DNA of 64,000 bases from the NCBI GenBank assembly GCA_001839685.1, contig MLAK01000597.1, positions 26,960 through 90,959 of the forward strand, read 5' to 3'. Shown here piece by piece: positions 19,744 through 29,659 of the stretch. The DNA is from Tritrichomonas foetus (taxonomy: Eukaryota; Parabasalia; Tritrichomonadida; Tritrichomonadidae). The notes under the pieces were generated by a model, which was given only the letters and a program-made list of their open reading frames with translations, was not told the origin of the DNA and made no database searches. How positions within the stretch are numbered: the first letter of the stretch is position 1; the number at the start of each line of letters is the position of its first letter. A program made the translations under genes and the position numbers.

Positions 19744-20955
19744 TCATAAGTTAATATCTTCAAAATAATCTATCATTAATTGCCTCAGGCGAATTGATAA
19801 ATCTTTAACTCTATTCTTGAAATCCTTAACATCCGAGTCGTTTATCTGAAGTTTTGCGCATGATTCATGAAGTGGCTGAAGAATAGAATTCCACTCATTT
19901 TGAATTTTCATTGCACGAACTCTGCTTTCATGATAGATAATTTTCGCGCCTTGCATTTTCCTGATGTAATAATCACAATCTTTGTTCATTTTATCAATGC
20001 TATTCAATACTGTACCAATTTCATTTAATTTGTTTTCATCTGCAGATTTATTGGAAACATTTTCAGTATCAATTGTAAGAGAATCGATATTTAAATTGTC
20101 CAATTTCAATTTCATAACTAAGAATTCATCTTTTAAAGTTTTTATTTTTTCATTTAATTTTTCGATTTCGGCAATTTTTGCTTGTTTTTCAGTTTCCATA
20201 TCTTTTGAACCGTTTTGTAATTTTTCAATATAGTGGGATGTTGAGTCGATATTTGTTCGACATTTTGCAATTTCTTCTATGAATTTTTGCCCAATTTTTG
20301 AGTTTGGTAAGAAACTCTCCAAATTTGAAAAACTTTTATCAGCAAAAACACGGGAAAAGACTTCAGGTGGTATTTTTTCAATATCATCATCATTTATGAA
20401 CTCGTTTAAAAATTGTGGAGATTTTTGGCTGCATCGAAAAGCAAAAAAGTATCTTGAATGCAGATTAGTGAATTGAGCTTTTTCTGAATGGATTAATTCA
20501 ACTAAAATATCTTTATTTAAATCGAAAATATCATCATTATTTAAAACATCTTCAATATGCGAAAATAAAAAATCTGTATTTTCATTACAATGGAGGATTT
20601 TTTGAATAACATTTTCTTTGCAAGTTTCTCTGGATATTTCTTCTTTTAAGGCGTTATTTAAAAATGGAATTTCGAGGGAATTTGCAATCTTTTGAAGATA
20701 GAACGCGTTTTGAGGAGTAATTTCGATTTTCTTTGCGTTTAAAAAATCTGCAACTAATGGCATGACATTTTTCTCGTCTGTGATGTCGACTTCAATTTGA
20801 TCTGAGTTTGGGTTTTCAGATATCAAGTTTTGAATTTTACCAGATAAAAGCGAAATTGATTCTTTATTAACATAATATGTATTTCCGTTGTGAATAATAG
20901 TTAGATCGCGAGGAAGTGCCTCAAAATAACACGAAATCTCGTTTTGATTTAGCAT
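19744..20955 (-). CDS. BTB/POZ-like protein with coiled coil, 403 residues
   Basis: Residues about 15-110 resemble a BTB/POZ fold: DLTIIHNGNTYYVNKESISLL near the start, then an acidic strand (IEVDITDEKNVMPLV) and helices. About 110-235 is helical and could be a BACK-like extension (HSRYFFAFRC, EVFSRVFADKSF). About 235-300 and 330-360 are coiled coil. Trichomonads carry large families of such proteins. BTB domains dimerise and often recruit Cul3, but nothing here fixes a partner. The start at 20955 is the first ATG and directly precedes the fold. No catalytic motif is present. Confidence 0.65.
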   Translation of the reverse strand: MLNQNEISCYFEALPRDLTIIHNGNTYYVNKESISLLSGKIQNLISENPNSDQIEVDITDEKNVMPLVADFLNAKKIEITPQNAFYLQKIANSLEIPFLNNALKEEISRETCKENVIQKILHCNENTDFLFSHIEDVLNNDDIFDLNKDILVELIHSEKAQFTNLHSRYFFAFRCSQKSPQFLNEFINDDDIEKIPPEVFSRVFADKSFSNLESFLPNSKIGQKFIEEIAKCRTNIDSTSHYIEKLQNGSKDMETEKQAKIAEIEKLNEKIKTLKDEFLVMKLKLDNLNIDSLTIDTENVSNKSADENKLNEIGTVLNSIDKMNKDCDYYIRKMQGAKIIYHESRVRAMKIQNEWNSILQPLHESCAKLQINDSDVKDFKNRVKDLSIRLRQLMIDYFEDINL

Positions 20956-21710
20956 TATTATTGATCAACAACAATTCGGTTTAAGGTTGAATGTATGGTC
21001 AAATATTTAGATGAATTATTGCCATCTACAAATTTCTTTTTCTGATAAAACGAAAAAAAATTCAGAGAAAAAAAATGATGGATGTGGAGAATCAAGGGTT
21101 GTTTTTAGATCCATTCTTGTTCATTTTTCCAGGTACTTATAATGCGCATTGTGCTGGTGCTTTCTAACTTGTAAATTCACAGTTTATATATGATATGGAG
21201 AATTGCAATCCATTGCATCTTCCACTTAAAGAAAAAAAAGTTTATTGAATTGGATCGATCATTGTTTCAAAAATGAATGAATATTTTGAATCATATAAAT
21301 ACGTTTCTCCGAATATTTCGACAGGCTTTCGATGAACTATTCGGCTCTAATAATTTTATTCCTTAAATAGAATATAATTAGGCTTTATGCAAAGAAAAAG
21401 GATGACGAGTTTTTGGAGTTTCTCAAACTTTTACCTTCTCATCAATTGGACTTCTTCAATCAATTATTCAAACCATTCAAAAAACGATATCATCAAATTT
21501 AAGACTTACTTTCAAAATTAGTCCTAAAACTCTTTCAACAATCTAAAGCTTTTAAATACTAATCATGAAAACAATTTTCGAATTTCTATTGATAATTTGA
21601 AAGATTATAGAATTTCATTCAATACTTTCTTGAATTTTTTCTATACAATTGAATGAACTTTAGAATTTCGAAATAAAATATTGTTTTCTGTTTTGGGAAA
21701 TTTGCTTCGA
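20956..21710. other. intergenic region, no gene seen
   Basis: 755 bp of AT-rich sequence between divergent genes (BTB on minus, MBOAT on plus). No convincing frame, repeat or RNA gene was found. Confidence 0.5.
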
Positions 21711-23081
21711 ATGGTTGATATTGACACACTAATCCAAATCGCCAAAGATATCGGCCCCGTCGTCTTTATGGTTATCATTAACATGTGCTTATGGCCTCTG
21801 ACACGCTGGGTTTTACCGAAAATCAAAAGTCGGACCATCCAAGCATATTTTCATGTTATTCTCGGTTCAATTTTATGTTTGATTTTGTTCTATTCGCAGG
21901 CGTTTGTTCCAGTATTTTTTGCCGTTTCGTCATATTTCATCATCGACTACAATACCAAATTCGCTTGTTTTTATGCAGCCTTATTCAATACTTTGACGAA
22001 CCTTTTCTACAAATTCAAAGCACCGGACGCATGGGAATTCGAAGTCACATGCATTATTATGGTTCAAATGCAGCGAGTTATTGCAACCTCGATCAACCTA
22101 TATAATTATCAACATCCATCAAAGAGAGAATTTTATCAGCGACTTGCATTAAAGGAAAAGCCATCATTTTTGAATTGGATGGCCTACATGCTGACCCCAA
22201 TGGGTGGAAGCTCAGGTCCAATTGTCGAATTCAAATTATTCGATTATATCTTAAACATCGGAAATCGTAAGCCAATCAGCGCAGACTCCCTTTCTCGTCA
22301 GCTTGCTAGAAGGAGGTGGTTTGAAGGAATCTTCTGGTCGGCCTTTAATTTCGTATTTATGCAATATGTTCAAATTTCGTTCTATTCACAAGAATTCTAC
22401 ATCAAGTCACCAGCCTTCATCAAACTCATTTTCATGCTTCTCTGCACTTGCGCGCAGGCATGCAGATACTTCCCTGCCTGGAATCCAGTTGAAGCAGCTT
22501 TATATGAAGTCGGTCTTGCTGAATCCGATCTCGTTGAGGACATCTATGATATCTCCAATATGACTATTGTTGATTTACTCAGCAGTCCATCAGTTGGAAT
22601 TTGGTTACAACGTTGGAATCATTCATCCCACATTTTCTTCAAGCGTTATCTATTTTATCCACTTTTGGATAACGGGTATGGCTACAATATTGCCCATCAT
22701 TCTGTCTTTGTTGCATCTGCACTCTGGCATGGATTTGAACCAGTTTATTTTTTAGTTCTTCCTGAAATGCTCTGTTCAACAGTTGCTGATTCAACAATGT
22801 TGAGGTATATTCCATACAATAAAATGCCAACATGGATGAAAGGACTGTACCACTTCTGGGTCATTTTAAGTATGTTTAACACTACATCAACATGGTGGTA
22901 CAGAAGTAAATATGCATTCTTCTTCGTAAGAAAGAGTAACAACTACATTGGCACAATTATTATTTTCACTGTTTTTGTTGCGGGCGAACTCCTTAAGCTT
23001 GTGAAGAAACCACCTCCAAAGGTGAGAAACATCAAGAAAGATGACGAAAAAGCAAAGGAAGAAAAAGAAAAGAAAGAATAA
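21711..23081 (+). CDS. MBOAT-family membrane O-acyltransferase
   Basis: 456 residues with about ten hydrophobic segments. The MBOAT signature is clear: WNHSSHIFFKRYLFYPLL, in the position of the conserved region with a WN and KRYLY-like stretch, followed about 30 residues later by ASALWHGFEP, which carries the invariant histidine of the family. MBOAT enzymes transfer acyl groups from acyl-CoA to lysophospholipids, sterols or proteins in the ER. The overall layout fits the lysophospholipid acyltransferase branch (LPCAT3/MBOAT7-like). The C-terminal tail is cytosolic-type, very basic/acidic, and ends KEKKE, a KxKxx dilysine ER-retrieval pattern. The ATG at 21711 was chosen because the frame upstream has only a TTG. 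Confidence 0.85.
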   Translation: MVDIDTLIQIAKDIGPVVFMVIINMCLWPLTRWVLPKIKSRTIQAYFHVILGSILCLILFYSQAFVPVFFAVSSYFIIDYNTKFACFYAALFNTLTNLFYKFKAPDAWEFEVTCIIMVQMQRVIATSINLYNYQHPSKREFYQRLALKEKPSFLNWMAYMLTPMGGSSGPIVEFKLFDYILNIGNRKPISADSLSRQLARRRWFEGIFWSAFNFVFMQYVQISFYSQEFYIKSPAFIKLIFMLLCTCAQACRYFPAWNPVEAALYEVGLAESDLVEDIYDISNMTIVDLLSSPSVGIWLQRWNHSSHIFFKRYLFYPLLDNGYGYNIAHHSVFVASALWHGFEPVYFLVLPEMLCSTVADSTMLRYIPYNKMPTWMKGLYHFWVILSMFNTTSTWWYRSKYAFFFVRKSNNYIGTIIIFTVFVAGELLKLVKKPPPKVRNIKKDDEKAKEEKEKKE

Positions 23082-23565
23082 ATATTATATTATTGTTCTT
23101 TTTCATTTAATTATCTTATTTCTTAATTTCGTTATCACTTTATTTCTTTATCACTTTATTTCTTTATCACTTTATTTCTTTATCACTTTATTTCTTTATC
23201 ACTTTATTTCTTTATCACTTTATTTCTTTATCACTTTATTTCTTTATCACTTTATTTCTTTATCACTTTATTTCTTTATCACTTTATTTTCTTAATCTTG
23301 TATTTCTTTATCTTCATCTTGCATTTCTTTATCTTCATCATGATTTTACCTTTATTTTGTGTTTCTTGCTGTTTTTCTCCCTATGGCATCTTGGAAGCTC
23401 TTATAATAAGTTCTTGTTGTCGATTGGAATCATTATTTCGTGGAGATATTTCACTATCATGATAGTATCACATCATCGAAGATATTTGGTCAGCTGTTCA
23501 TATGAAATAATAAATTTTAATTCAATTAATTGAATATTATTCAATTTTTGACGTTAGCTAAAATC
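23082..23565. other. intergenic region dominated by a tandem repeat
   Basis: 484 bp between tandem plus-strand genes. It contains the 16-bp array at 23134-23287 and a possible initiator TCAATTTT at 23541, 25 nt before the next ATG. No gene is supported. Confidence 0.6.
23134..23287. repeat. 16-bp tandem repeat, about 9.5 copies
   Basis: Unit ATCACTTTATTTCTTT, almost perfectly homogeneous, starting 52 bp after the MBOAT stop codon. The apparent reading frame through it (period 16 residues) is an artefact of the repeat. Confidence 0.9.
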
Positions 23566-25176
23566 ATGTCTGAGGGAGAAGTTTCTCAGCCTAAAACGCC
23601 AGGTGTTGTTTATGGCTATATAGAATCTCTGAAAGCAGCACTTCCAGAAGGCAATCAAGTCATCATTGAATTAAATTTTCGAAAGGATTCTCACGATATT
23701 TCATCCAAAAGAGAAGGCGACTTATTTATTGTCAATAGAAGGCTTAGACTTCCCGTCCATCTTAAATACGATGAAACGAACGACCAAATACAGGAAAAAT
23801 ATATCCTCTTGAAATTATATCGAATTACAAACGAAGGGGAACGAAGGCAATTTGGTGATTTTCGGATTAACTTGCAAAACATATTCAAGCCAGAATCAAT
23901 GGAAGTAAAATCAGAAGAAGTCAGAGCGAAAATGTCAAATAAACCAATTCTTACTTTTTCGTTTGCAACATATTTCAAATCCGATCCAATTCCACAAGAA
24001 ATGTCAAGTTTCACATACGAAAAAAGGCACTCAGAATCAAATCAAAATAATGATGATGAAAAAACTCACCGAAAAGAAAAAAACCATCAAGAAAATACAA
24101 ACGAAAATGATAGTGATAGTGATAGTGAAAGGAGGCCAATGGAAAGACAAAAATCACAAAGTCGAGTTTTGCATCTTGTTAATGATTCTGATAATGATAA
24201 TGATGGTGATCTTTCAAAGAGTTTCATGGGAAATTCTTTTGTTGAAGATTCATCAGATTCTTTTGATGAAGATATTACAGCCCAAGCCATTCAGCTTGCT
24301 TCGCAATCATCAGATCTCCCAAAAATTGATGAATTTATCGTCAGAACTTGGTTTGATTTATCGAAATCGAAAATTGGTGAACCAGGATATCTTCTTTCCA
24401 AGAAAATTGTTGATCATAAAGGAAAAGTGTTAACATCTGCTATCGATCGCGTTTTTATGATGCTAGAAGATGTTCGAACAACTACAAAAAATGAAGACAG
24501 TGCGATTTACTTCTTTTCATCAACTTTAACTTTTTATCAATCTGTAAAAAATTATCCTGAAATTTCAGGAAGAGCGCAAGATTTGTGTTATGCAGCAATG
24601 GATACTGCAGCATCAATTGTTTGTCCATTTTTAAAGAAAGCATTCCAGAATTCACTCCAACTTGAAGTTGGTTCACAAGAGTTTAACAAAGTCGTCGAAA
24701 AAGTGAAAACGAGAATGGAGAAATATAATTCAGTTTCATTGAAATATCTTCTTGATTTTATTTATGATAAAATAGATTGTATTTTATCAAATGCTCTTAT
24801 CACAGATAAAATGTTTTCCAAAATAGGAGAAATTGTAAAAGCTAATTCTGCAATTAGTGATTTCGAAACACAATTGAAAACACAATTTAATCGATTTAGG
24901 CAAGTAATTTTAACTGTGATTGCAAATGATACTATTTTGAGTAATCCAGAATCATGTAAAGATTTGGTTCCACTTGTTACACCAACTTTTATTTTCTTCA
25001 TTTATTGTATGATTAAACCAGATGAAACACTTCCGAAAGCAATTGATTATCAAAAAATCGAAAATTTTGCACGAAAAATGAATGTTAATTTCCAAACTAA
25101 TCTTTCCGAAGAAATGATGTTCAAATCGATTAAGAAGCCACTACCTACCTCTTGTCCAGAATTCAAATTTTCATGA
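23566..25176 (+). CDS. NT-C2-like protein with helical C-terminal domain, 536 residues
   Basis: The ATG at 23566 (MSEGEVS) is preferred because the frame upstream opens only with TTG and contains the likely initiator TCAATTTT. Residues about 12-135 are beta-rich and resemble the N-terminal C2 domain of EEIG1/EHBP1/PMI1-type proteins: a central LPVHLKYD strand, then ILLKLYRI and FGDFRINLQNIF. About 150-240 is a hydrophilic linker with runs of SDSDSE, NDSDNDND and SSDSFDED, probably phosphorylated. The C-terminal 290 residues are all-helical and could be a dilute-like or other adaptor domain. NT-C2 proteins link membranes to the cytoskeleton. The domain assignment is moderate, and function here is inferred. 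Confidence 0.6.
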   Translation: MSEGEVSQPKTPGVVYGYIESLKAALPEGNQVIIELNFRKDSHDISSKREGDLFIVNRRLRLPVHLKYDETNDQIQEKYILLKLYRITNEGERRQFGDFRINLQNIFKPESMEVKSEEVRAKMSNKPILTFSFATYFKSDPIPQEMSSFTYEKRHSESNQNNDDEKTHRKEKNHQENTNENDSDSDSERRPMERQKSQSRVLHLVNDSDNDNDGDLSKSFMGNSFVEDSSDSFDEDITAQAIQLASQSSDLPKIDEFIVRTWFDLSKSKIGEPGYLLSKKIVDHKGKVLTSAIDRVFMMLEDVRTTTKNEDSAIYFFSSTLTFYQSVKNYPEISGRAQDLCYAAMDTAASIVCPFLKKAFQNSLQLEVGSQEFNKVVEKVKTRMEKYNSVSLKYLLDFIYDKIDCILSNALITDKMFSKIGEIVKANSAISDFETQLKTQFNRFRQVILTVIANDTILSNPESCKDLVPLVTPTFIFFIYCMIKPDETLPKAIDYQKIENFARKMNVNFQTNLSEEMMFKSIKKPLPTSCPEFKFS

Positions 25177-25520
25177 ATAAGAATTTTATTTATGTTATGT
25201 TATAAACTTTGATTGTTGATTTTATTGAATTATTTTTATTAATTTCATTTGTGAATCCAAAAAATCGAATTGGTTAGACACCAAAAAAAAAATATTTAGT
25301 CTGATTGAATAGAATGATTTCATTTATATTGTTGTTTCAAGTATACATCATTTGGTTCAGTAAACAACACTAAATGATACCATTTCACCTAATTTGAGGG
25401 TATTGAATGATTTGATTACTTTACATGAATTTATTCGTCTGATGTAAAATCAAAATATTTATTGAATTCTAATTGAATATTTTTTGAATAAAATAATTGG
25501 GATTGATTGATTATTTTAAC
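25177..25520. other. intergenic region, no gene seen
   Basis: 344 bp of AT-rich sequence between two tandem plus-strand genes. No repeats or RNA genes were recognised. Confidence 0.5.
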
Positions 25521-27961
25521 ATGAGTGATGTTTTAAATTCAAATATAGATACGCACAATCCTGGAGATGACGAAGTCTCGCAAAGCCAATCTATTGAGCC
25601 CGAAAGCGCAAAAAAAAATCCGAATATTCCTCCGCCGCCAAAACTTAAACCGCCTCCGCCACCTGACTCTGAAATGCCCAAAAATTTACCGCCACCACCA
25701 AAATTCAAACCACCTCCCCCACCAGATTCGGAAATCCCACAAAATATACCACCTCCTCCCAAATTTAAACCACCGCCACCGCCTGACTCAGAGTTACCAC
25801 AAAACATTCCGCCGCCGCCAAAATCCAAACCTCCACCCCCACCAGATTCGGAAATTCCACAAAATATTCCACCGCCGCCTGACTCCGAAATTCCACAAAA
25901 TATTCCGCCGCCTCCGAAATTCAAACCGCCGCCACCGCCTGACTCCGAAATCCCAAAGAGTTTGCCACCACCGCCGAAATTCAAACCGCCACCGCCGCCA
26001 GATTCGGAAATTCCACAAAATATTCCACCGCCGCCTGACTCCGAAATTCCACAAAATATTCCGCCGCCTCCGAAATTCAAACCGCCGCCACCGCCTGACT
26101 CCGAAATCCCAAAGAGTTTGCCACCACCGCCGAAATTCAAACCGCCACCGCCGCCAGATTCGGAAATTCCACAAAATATTCCACCGCCGCCAAAATCCAA
26201 ACCACCGCCGCCGCCAGATTCGGAAATTCCACAAAATATTCCACCGCCGCCNNNNNNNNNNNNNNNNNNNNNNNNNNNNNNNNNNNNNNNNNNNNNNNNN
26301 NNNNNNNNNNNNNNNNNNNNNNNNNNNNNNNNNNNNNNNNNNNNNNNNNNNNNNNNNNNNNNNNNNNNNNNNNNNNNNNNNNNNNNNNNNNNNNNNNNNN
26401 NNNNNNNNNNNNNNNNNNNNNNNNNNNNNNNNNNNNNNNNNNNNNNNNNNNNNNNNNNNNNNNNNNNNNNNNNNNNNNNNNNNNNNNNNNNNNNNNNNNN
26501 NNNNNNNNNNNNNNNNNNNNNNNNNNNNNNNNNNNNNNNNNNNNNNNNNNNNNNNNNNNNNNNNNNNNNNNNNNNNNNNNNNNNNNNCCGCCGCCAGATT
26601 CGGAAATTCCACAAAATATTCCACCTCCACCCAAATTCAAACCACCGCCGCCGCCAGATTCGGAAATTCCACAAAATATTCCACCGCCGCCTGACTCCGA
26701 AATTCCACAAAATATTCCGCCGCCTCCGAAATTCAAACCGCCGCCACCGCCTGACTCCGAAATCCCAAAGAGTTTGCCACCACCGCCGAAATTCAAACCG
26801 CCACCGCCGCCAGATTCGGAAATTCCACAAAATTTTCCGCCGCCGCCAAAATGTAAGCCGCCACCCCCTCCAGAGAGCGAATCACCAGTGGATTTACCAC
26901 CATCAAAGCCAATTTCAAGGCCACCGAAAATTCCTCGACAAAGTCACTTTTCTACGCTTCCTCCACCTCCTCCACCACCTCCTCCTCCACCTCCGTCATC
27001 ACTTGAAACACCATTCCGAAGATCGGATCCAATTGACGTTTCATCAAATCAGCTCAGCAAGAGGAAAACTCTGTCGCACATACAAGGAAATTACCAATGG
27101 CAGGAAGCACCACAGAATTTTGATGATCTTGATATGGTTATTAACCGTCAAATAGCTGTTAATAGTGACTCAATAGATCATCAAAACGATAATGTTGACC
27201 TAGCTGCCAAATTCTTCATTCAAATTGAAGACGAAAGACCAAAATCACAAATGGTTCGTAAATCATGTGTTCCTCTACTTGCGACTCTAAACAAAGACCA
27301 AAATACCAACAAAAATAATGATAAAAGTGCAAATAATAATGATCGTAGTAAAGGTCATCACCATCATCATGGAATCAATCATCATAAGAAATATAAATCA
27401 CATCACAGTAACGCGAAAAATAGTAACAATAAAAATACGAATGAGAATCAACAAATAAGTTTTTCCGTTAATCAAAATGAAAATCGCATTGTTCAAGATA
27501 ACACTCATTCGCCACGTTCATCTTCGTCATTAAGCCCACGAGCGAATAACTCACAGAGTGGATTCTCATTAAAGAAACAAGCAAGAATCCAAAAAAGGGC
27601 AAGATTTTCTCTCCAAAAAATGAGTGATGAAGAGTATGAACAAATTTTAGCTCTGGCACGACAGAAATCTGAATCGACTTATTCTGATTTGATTAAAGGT
27701 TGTGATAGACTTAATAAAAATCAAGATCTGATTCAGAAATTTGGAACAACAGCAAATGCACCAAAATATTACCAGAAAAATTTGCATGTTGTTCCTGATT
27801 TCGAACTAAAACGCGAAATTAAATCAATGCAAAAGAAAATTGACGAACTTCATGAAGAAAGTGCGTCACTTAGAAACGAAATTAAGCAACTTCAAGATGA
27901 ACTGGATGCTGCGAGAGATGAAGCTGTCACACTTGAATGCTACCTCGCTGCATATACATGA
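25521..27961 (+). CDS. proline-repeat (FH1-like) protein, broken by an assembly gap
   Basis: The ATG at 25521 (MSDVLNS) starts a chain that becomes polyproline repeats by residue 40. The basic unit is PPPPKFKPPPPPDSEIPQN, with a shorter PPPPDSEIPQNI form; together they make a 156-bp higher-order repeat. A run of 336 Ns (26252-26587) lies inside the array, and the frame after it differs by one base from the frame before. Downstream (to TGA at 27961) come more repeats, a PPPPPPPPPPP stretch, a basic/His- and Asn-rich low-complexity part, and a terminal coiled coil (about the last 50 residues). The polyproline resembles profilin-binding FH1 segments of formins and WASP-type proteins, but no FH2 or WH2 domain is visible. 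It is probably an actin-linked scaffold. Confidence 0.7.
25659..26853. repeat. 60/36-bp proline-repeat array with 156-bp higher-order unit
   Basis: Units of 60 nt (20 residues) and 36 nt (12 residues) alternate. A 36+60+60 block recurs with period 156 bp: the segment GACTCCGAAATTCC occurs at 25881 and again at 26037, and the block reappears after the gap near 26693. The N run at 26252-26587 replaces an unresolved part of the array. Confidence 0.9.
26252..26587. other. assembly gap (336 Ns)
   Basis: Placeholder inside the proline repeats. For one continuous gene the true length must leave remainder 1 when divided by three, so 336 cannot be exact if the gene is intact. Confidence 0.95.
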
Positions 27962-28134
27962 TATATTTGAATGTAATTAATAATTTTATTATTTAGTATC
28001 TTTGTAAACTTTACCGACAAATATTTCTGGTTTATTTTTTTTATCTTTCGAATAAAATTATGTAATAAAGTAAATGACTATCAAAGAGTTTATTGATGAT
28101 AGCAAAATTATACGTGTGACAATCATAAGGGATA

Positions 28135-28161
28135 CCCCAAAATCGCAAACTTTTCCCCTTT
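28135..28161 (+). repeat. terminal inverted repeat, left end of copy A
   Basis: CCCCAAAATCGCAAAC followed by TTTTCCCCTTT. It pairs with 32114-32140 with two mismatches (C/T and A/T in the middle). Confidence 0.92.
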
Positions 28162-28192
28162 CTGTTTTACAAGATATGGTTATAATTCGACG

Positions 28193-28216
28193 AAAATCTG
28201 ACAATTGTCAGATTTT
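28193..28216. repeat. 24-bp perfect palindrome in the transposon end (copy A)
   Basis: Half-site AAAATCTGACAA followed at once by its exact reverse complement. The same palindrome occurs at 57736-57759 in copy B. It may bind transposase as a dimer or form a hairpin; both are inference. Confidence 0.85.
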
Positions 28217-28336
28217 TATTGATAGTTTTTTTCAATATTAAAATAACTTTTTGATTAAATTAATGTACGGTTAGAATGGATCATTTCACTTTTTATATTC
28301 TCACATATGTATATTTAATTTCTAATTTCAGACTTA

Positions 28337-29659
28337 ATGGGGAAGAAAAGAAAGTATTCCAAAAGAAAACAAATACTACTTCCGTTGACGAATATTCGAA
28401 AAGTGCCCAAGTTTCCGAAACTGGTCAAAAACCATCATGTGTGGATGAATGATTCCATCAATGAAGTAGCTCCCATATGGGAATACTTGAAAATGAAGGA
28501 ATTACCATATGGGGCGCTTAAACAAGTTTCACATGATACGAATATAAAATATCAAACGCTTAAAAAATGGCGACAAAAATTTAAAAAAGACCCTAACTAC
28601 ACTCCATATGAAGCACTAGGGGTAACAACGCTCCCAAATGAAACAGAAGATCAACTATTCAATTTAGTATCTGATAAACTTAATAACGGAACTCCATTCA
28701 CCTTGAACGAACTTCAAGACACAGCAATTCATTTGTATCAACAATTATCCATGGAACAAGTTGGTAGAGATCGTTTCTCGGCCACAAATTCTTGGGCTTA
28801 CAGATTCCTTGACAAATACGGCCTATCGGTGAGATCATCAAAACCCAGTAAAAAGGGAGAAGTGGATCCAAAGTTTATTGACATCTTTATAGAAAAATTA
28901 ACACATGCAGCTCAAGATTATCATCCTGAAAGAATCTTCAATATGGATGAAACTTTTGTCCATGTGTGTTGCCCACCTTCCAAAGTAATTGGCAGGAAAG
29001 GAGCTGAAAACGTTCCATCTTTTATTAATGAAGATGAAAAAAGTGGTTTTACATGTTTAACAACAATTAGCTTTGGGGGAACTATACTTGAACCAATATT
29101 TCTCACGAAAGGTAATCAAGAAAACTCCGAAATGCAATTCGGAGAAGCCTGGAATTATGAAAATGATATCAAAATAATGAAAAGTGAAACAGGTTGGGCA
29201 ACCAGTGAAGTGATGTGTCAATACATTAAATGGTTATCAGAACAAGTTAATAATGAGCCTTGCTGTTTAGTCTTAGATGTATACAGCACGCATAAAGATG
29301 CAATTGTCAGAGAACTTGCACAGAGTTTGCAAATAGATCTCATTTTTGTCCCCGCCAATGGTACTGGTTCCTTTCAGCCATTAGATAGAAAGATCTTTGG
29401 AATTATTAAGGCTAAAATGAAAAAAGCGTGGGATATTTCACGGAGAAAAGCAATTGAAGGGAATTCAGTTTGGAATAAAGCTTTAGCTGCACGAACATTC
29501 AAAGAAATACTTAATAAAGTAAGCAGTCATGCATATAAATCAGCATGGAACATTCCTGGTTTCCCCATGATAAGTAAATGTGAAAATAAGATTTCTAGCA
29601 CAGATGATACGGATGATACAGATTATAATTTTGAAGATGAGTTTTTAGAGTATTTTTAA
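28337..29659 (+). CDS. DDE transposase, pogo/Tigger type (copy A)
   Basis: 440 residues, intact. Residues about 40-85 form a first helix-turn-helix (PYGALKQVSHDTNIKYQTLK). About 100-170 form a CENP-B/Tc5-type DNA-binding domain ending with the characteristic SWAYRFLDKYGLSVRS. The catalytic DDE_1 core follows: D204 in FNMDET, D314 in CLVLDVYSTH, and D350 in GTGSFQPLD. The QPLD motif and the spacing between the last two acidic residues fit pogo/Tigger rather than the DD34D mariner type. The enzyme cuts at the CCCC-starting inverted repeats and inserts at TA. All three acidic residues are present, so it could be active. The protein is identical to that of copy B. Confidence 0.95.
   Translation: MGKKRKYSKRKQILLPLTNIRKVPKFPKLVKNHHVWMNDSINEVAPIWEYLKMKELPYGALKQVSHDTNIKYQTLKKWRQKFKKDPNYTPYEALGVTTLPNETEDQLFNLVSDKLNNGTPFTLNELQDTAIHLYQQLSMEQVGRDRFSATNSWAYRFLDKYGLSVRSSKPSKKGEVDPKFIDIFIEKLTHAAQDYHPERIFNMDETFVHVCCPPSKVIGRKGAENVPSFINEDEKSGFTCLTTISFGGTILEPIFLTKGNQENSEMQFGEAWNYENDIKIMKSETGWATSEVMCQYIKWLSEQVNNEPCCLVLDVYSTHKDAIVRELAQSLQIDLIFVPANGTGSFQPLDRKIFGIIKAKMKKAWDISRRKAIEGNSVWNKALAARTFKEILNKVSSHAYKSAWNIPGFPMISKCENKISSTDDTDDTDYNFEDEFLEYF

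Noticed and set aside
23041..23295. Hydrophobic 84-codon frame after the MBOAT gene
   Set aside because: It is the translation of the 16-bp tandem repeat and overlaps the MBOAT 3' end in another frame.
25511..26830. Long minus-strand and alternate-frame readings across the proline repeats (glycine-rich or Arg/His-rich)
   Set aside because: They are shadows of the repetitive CCN codons, contain the N run, and lack sensible starts and ends.
28318..28336. Intron end (TTCTAATTTCAG) just before the transposase ATG
   Set aside because: It looks like a 3' splice site, but no matching GTATGT-type 5' site or extra upstream exon is visible, and the frame starts cleanly with ATG after it.
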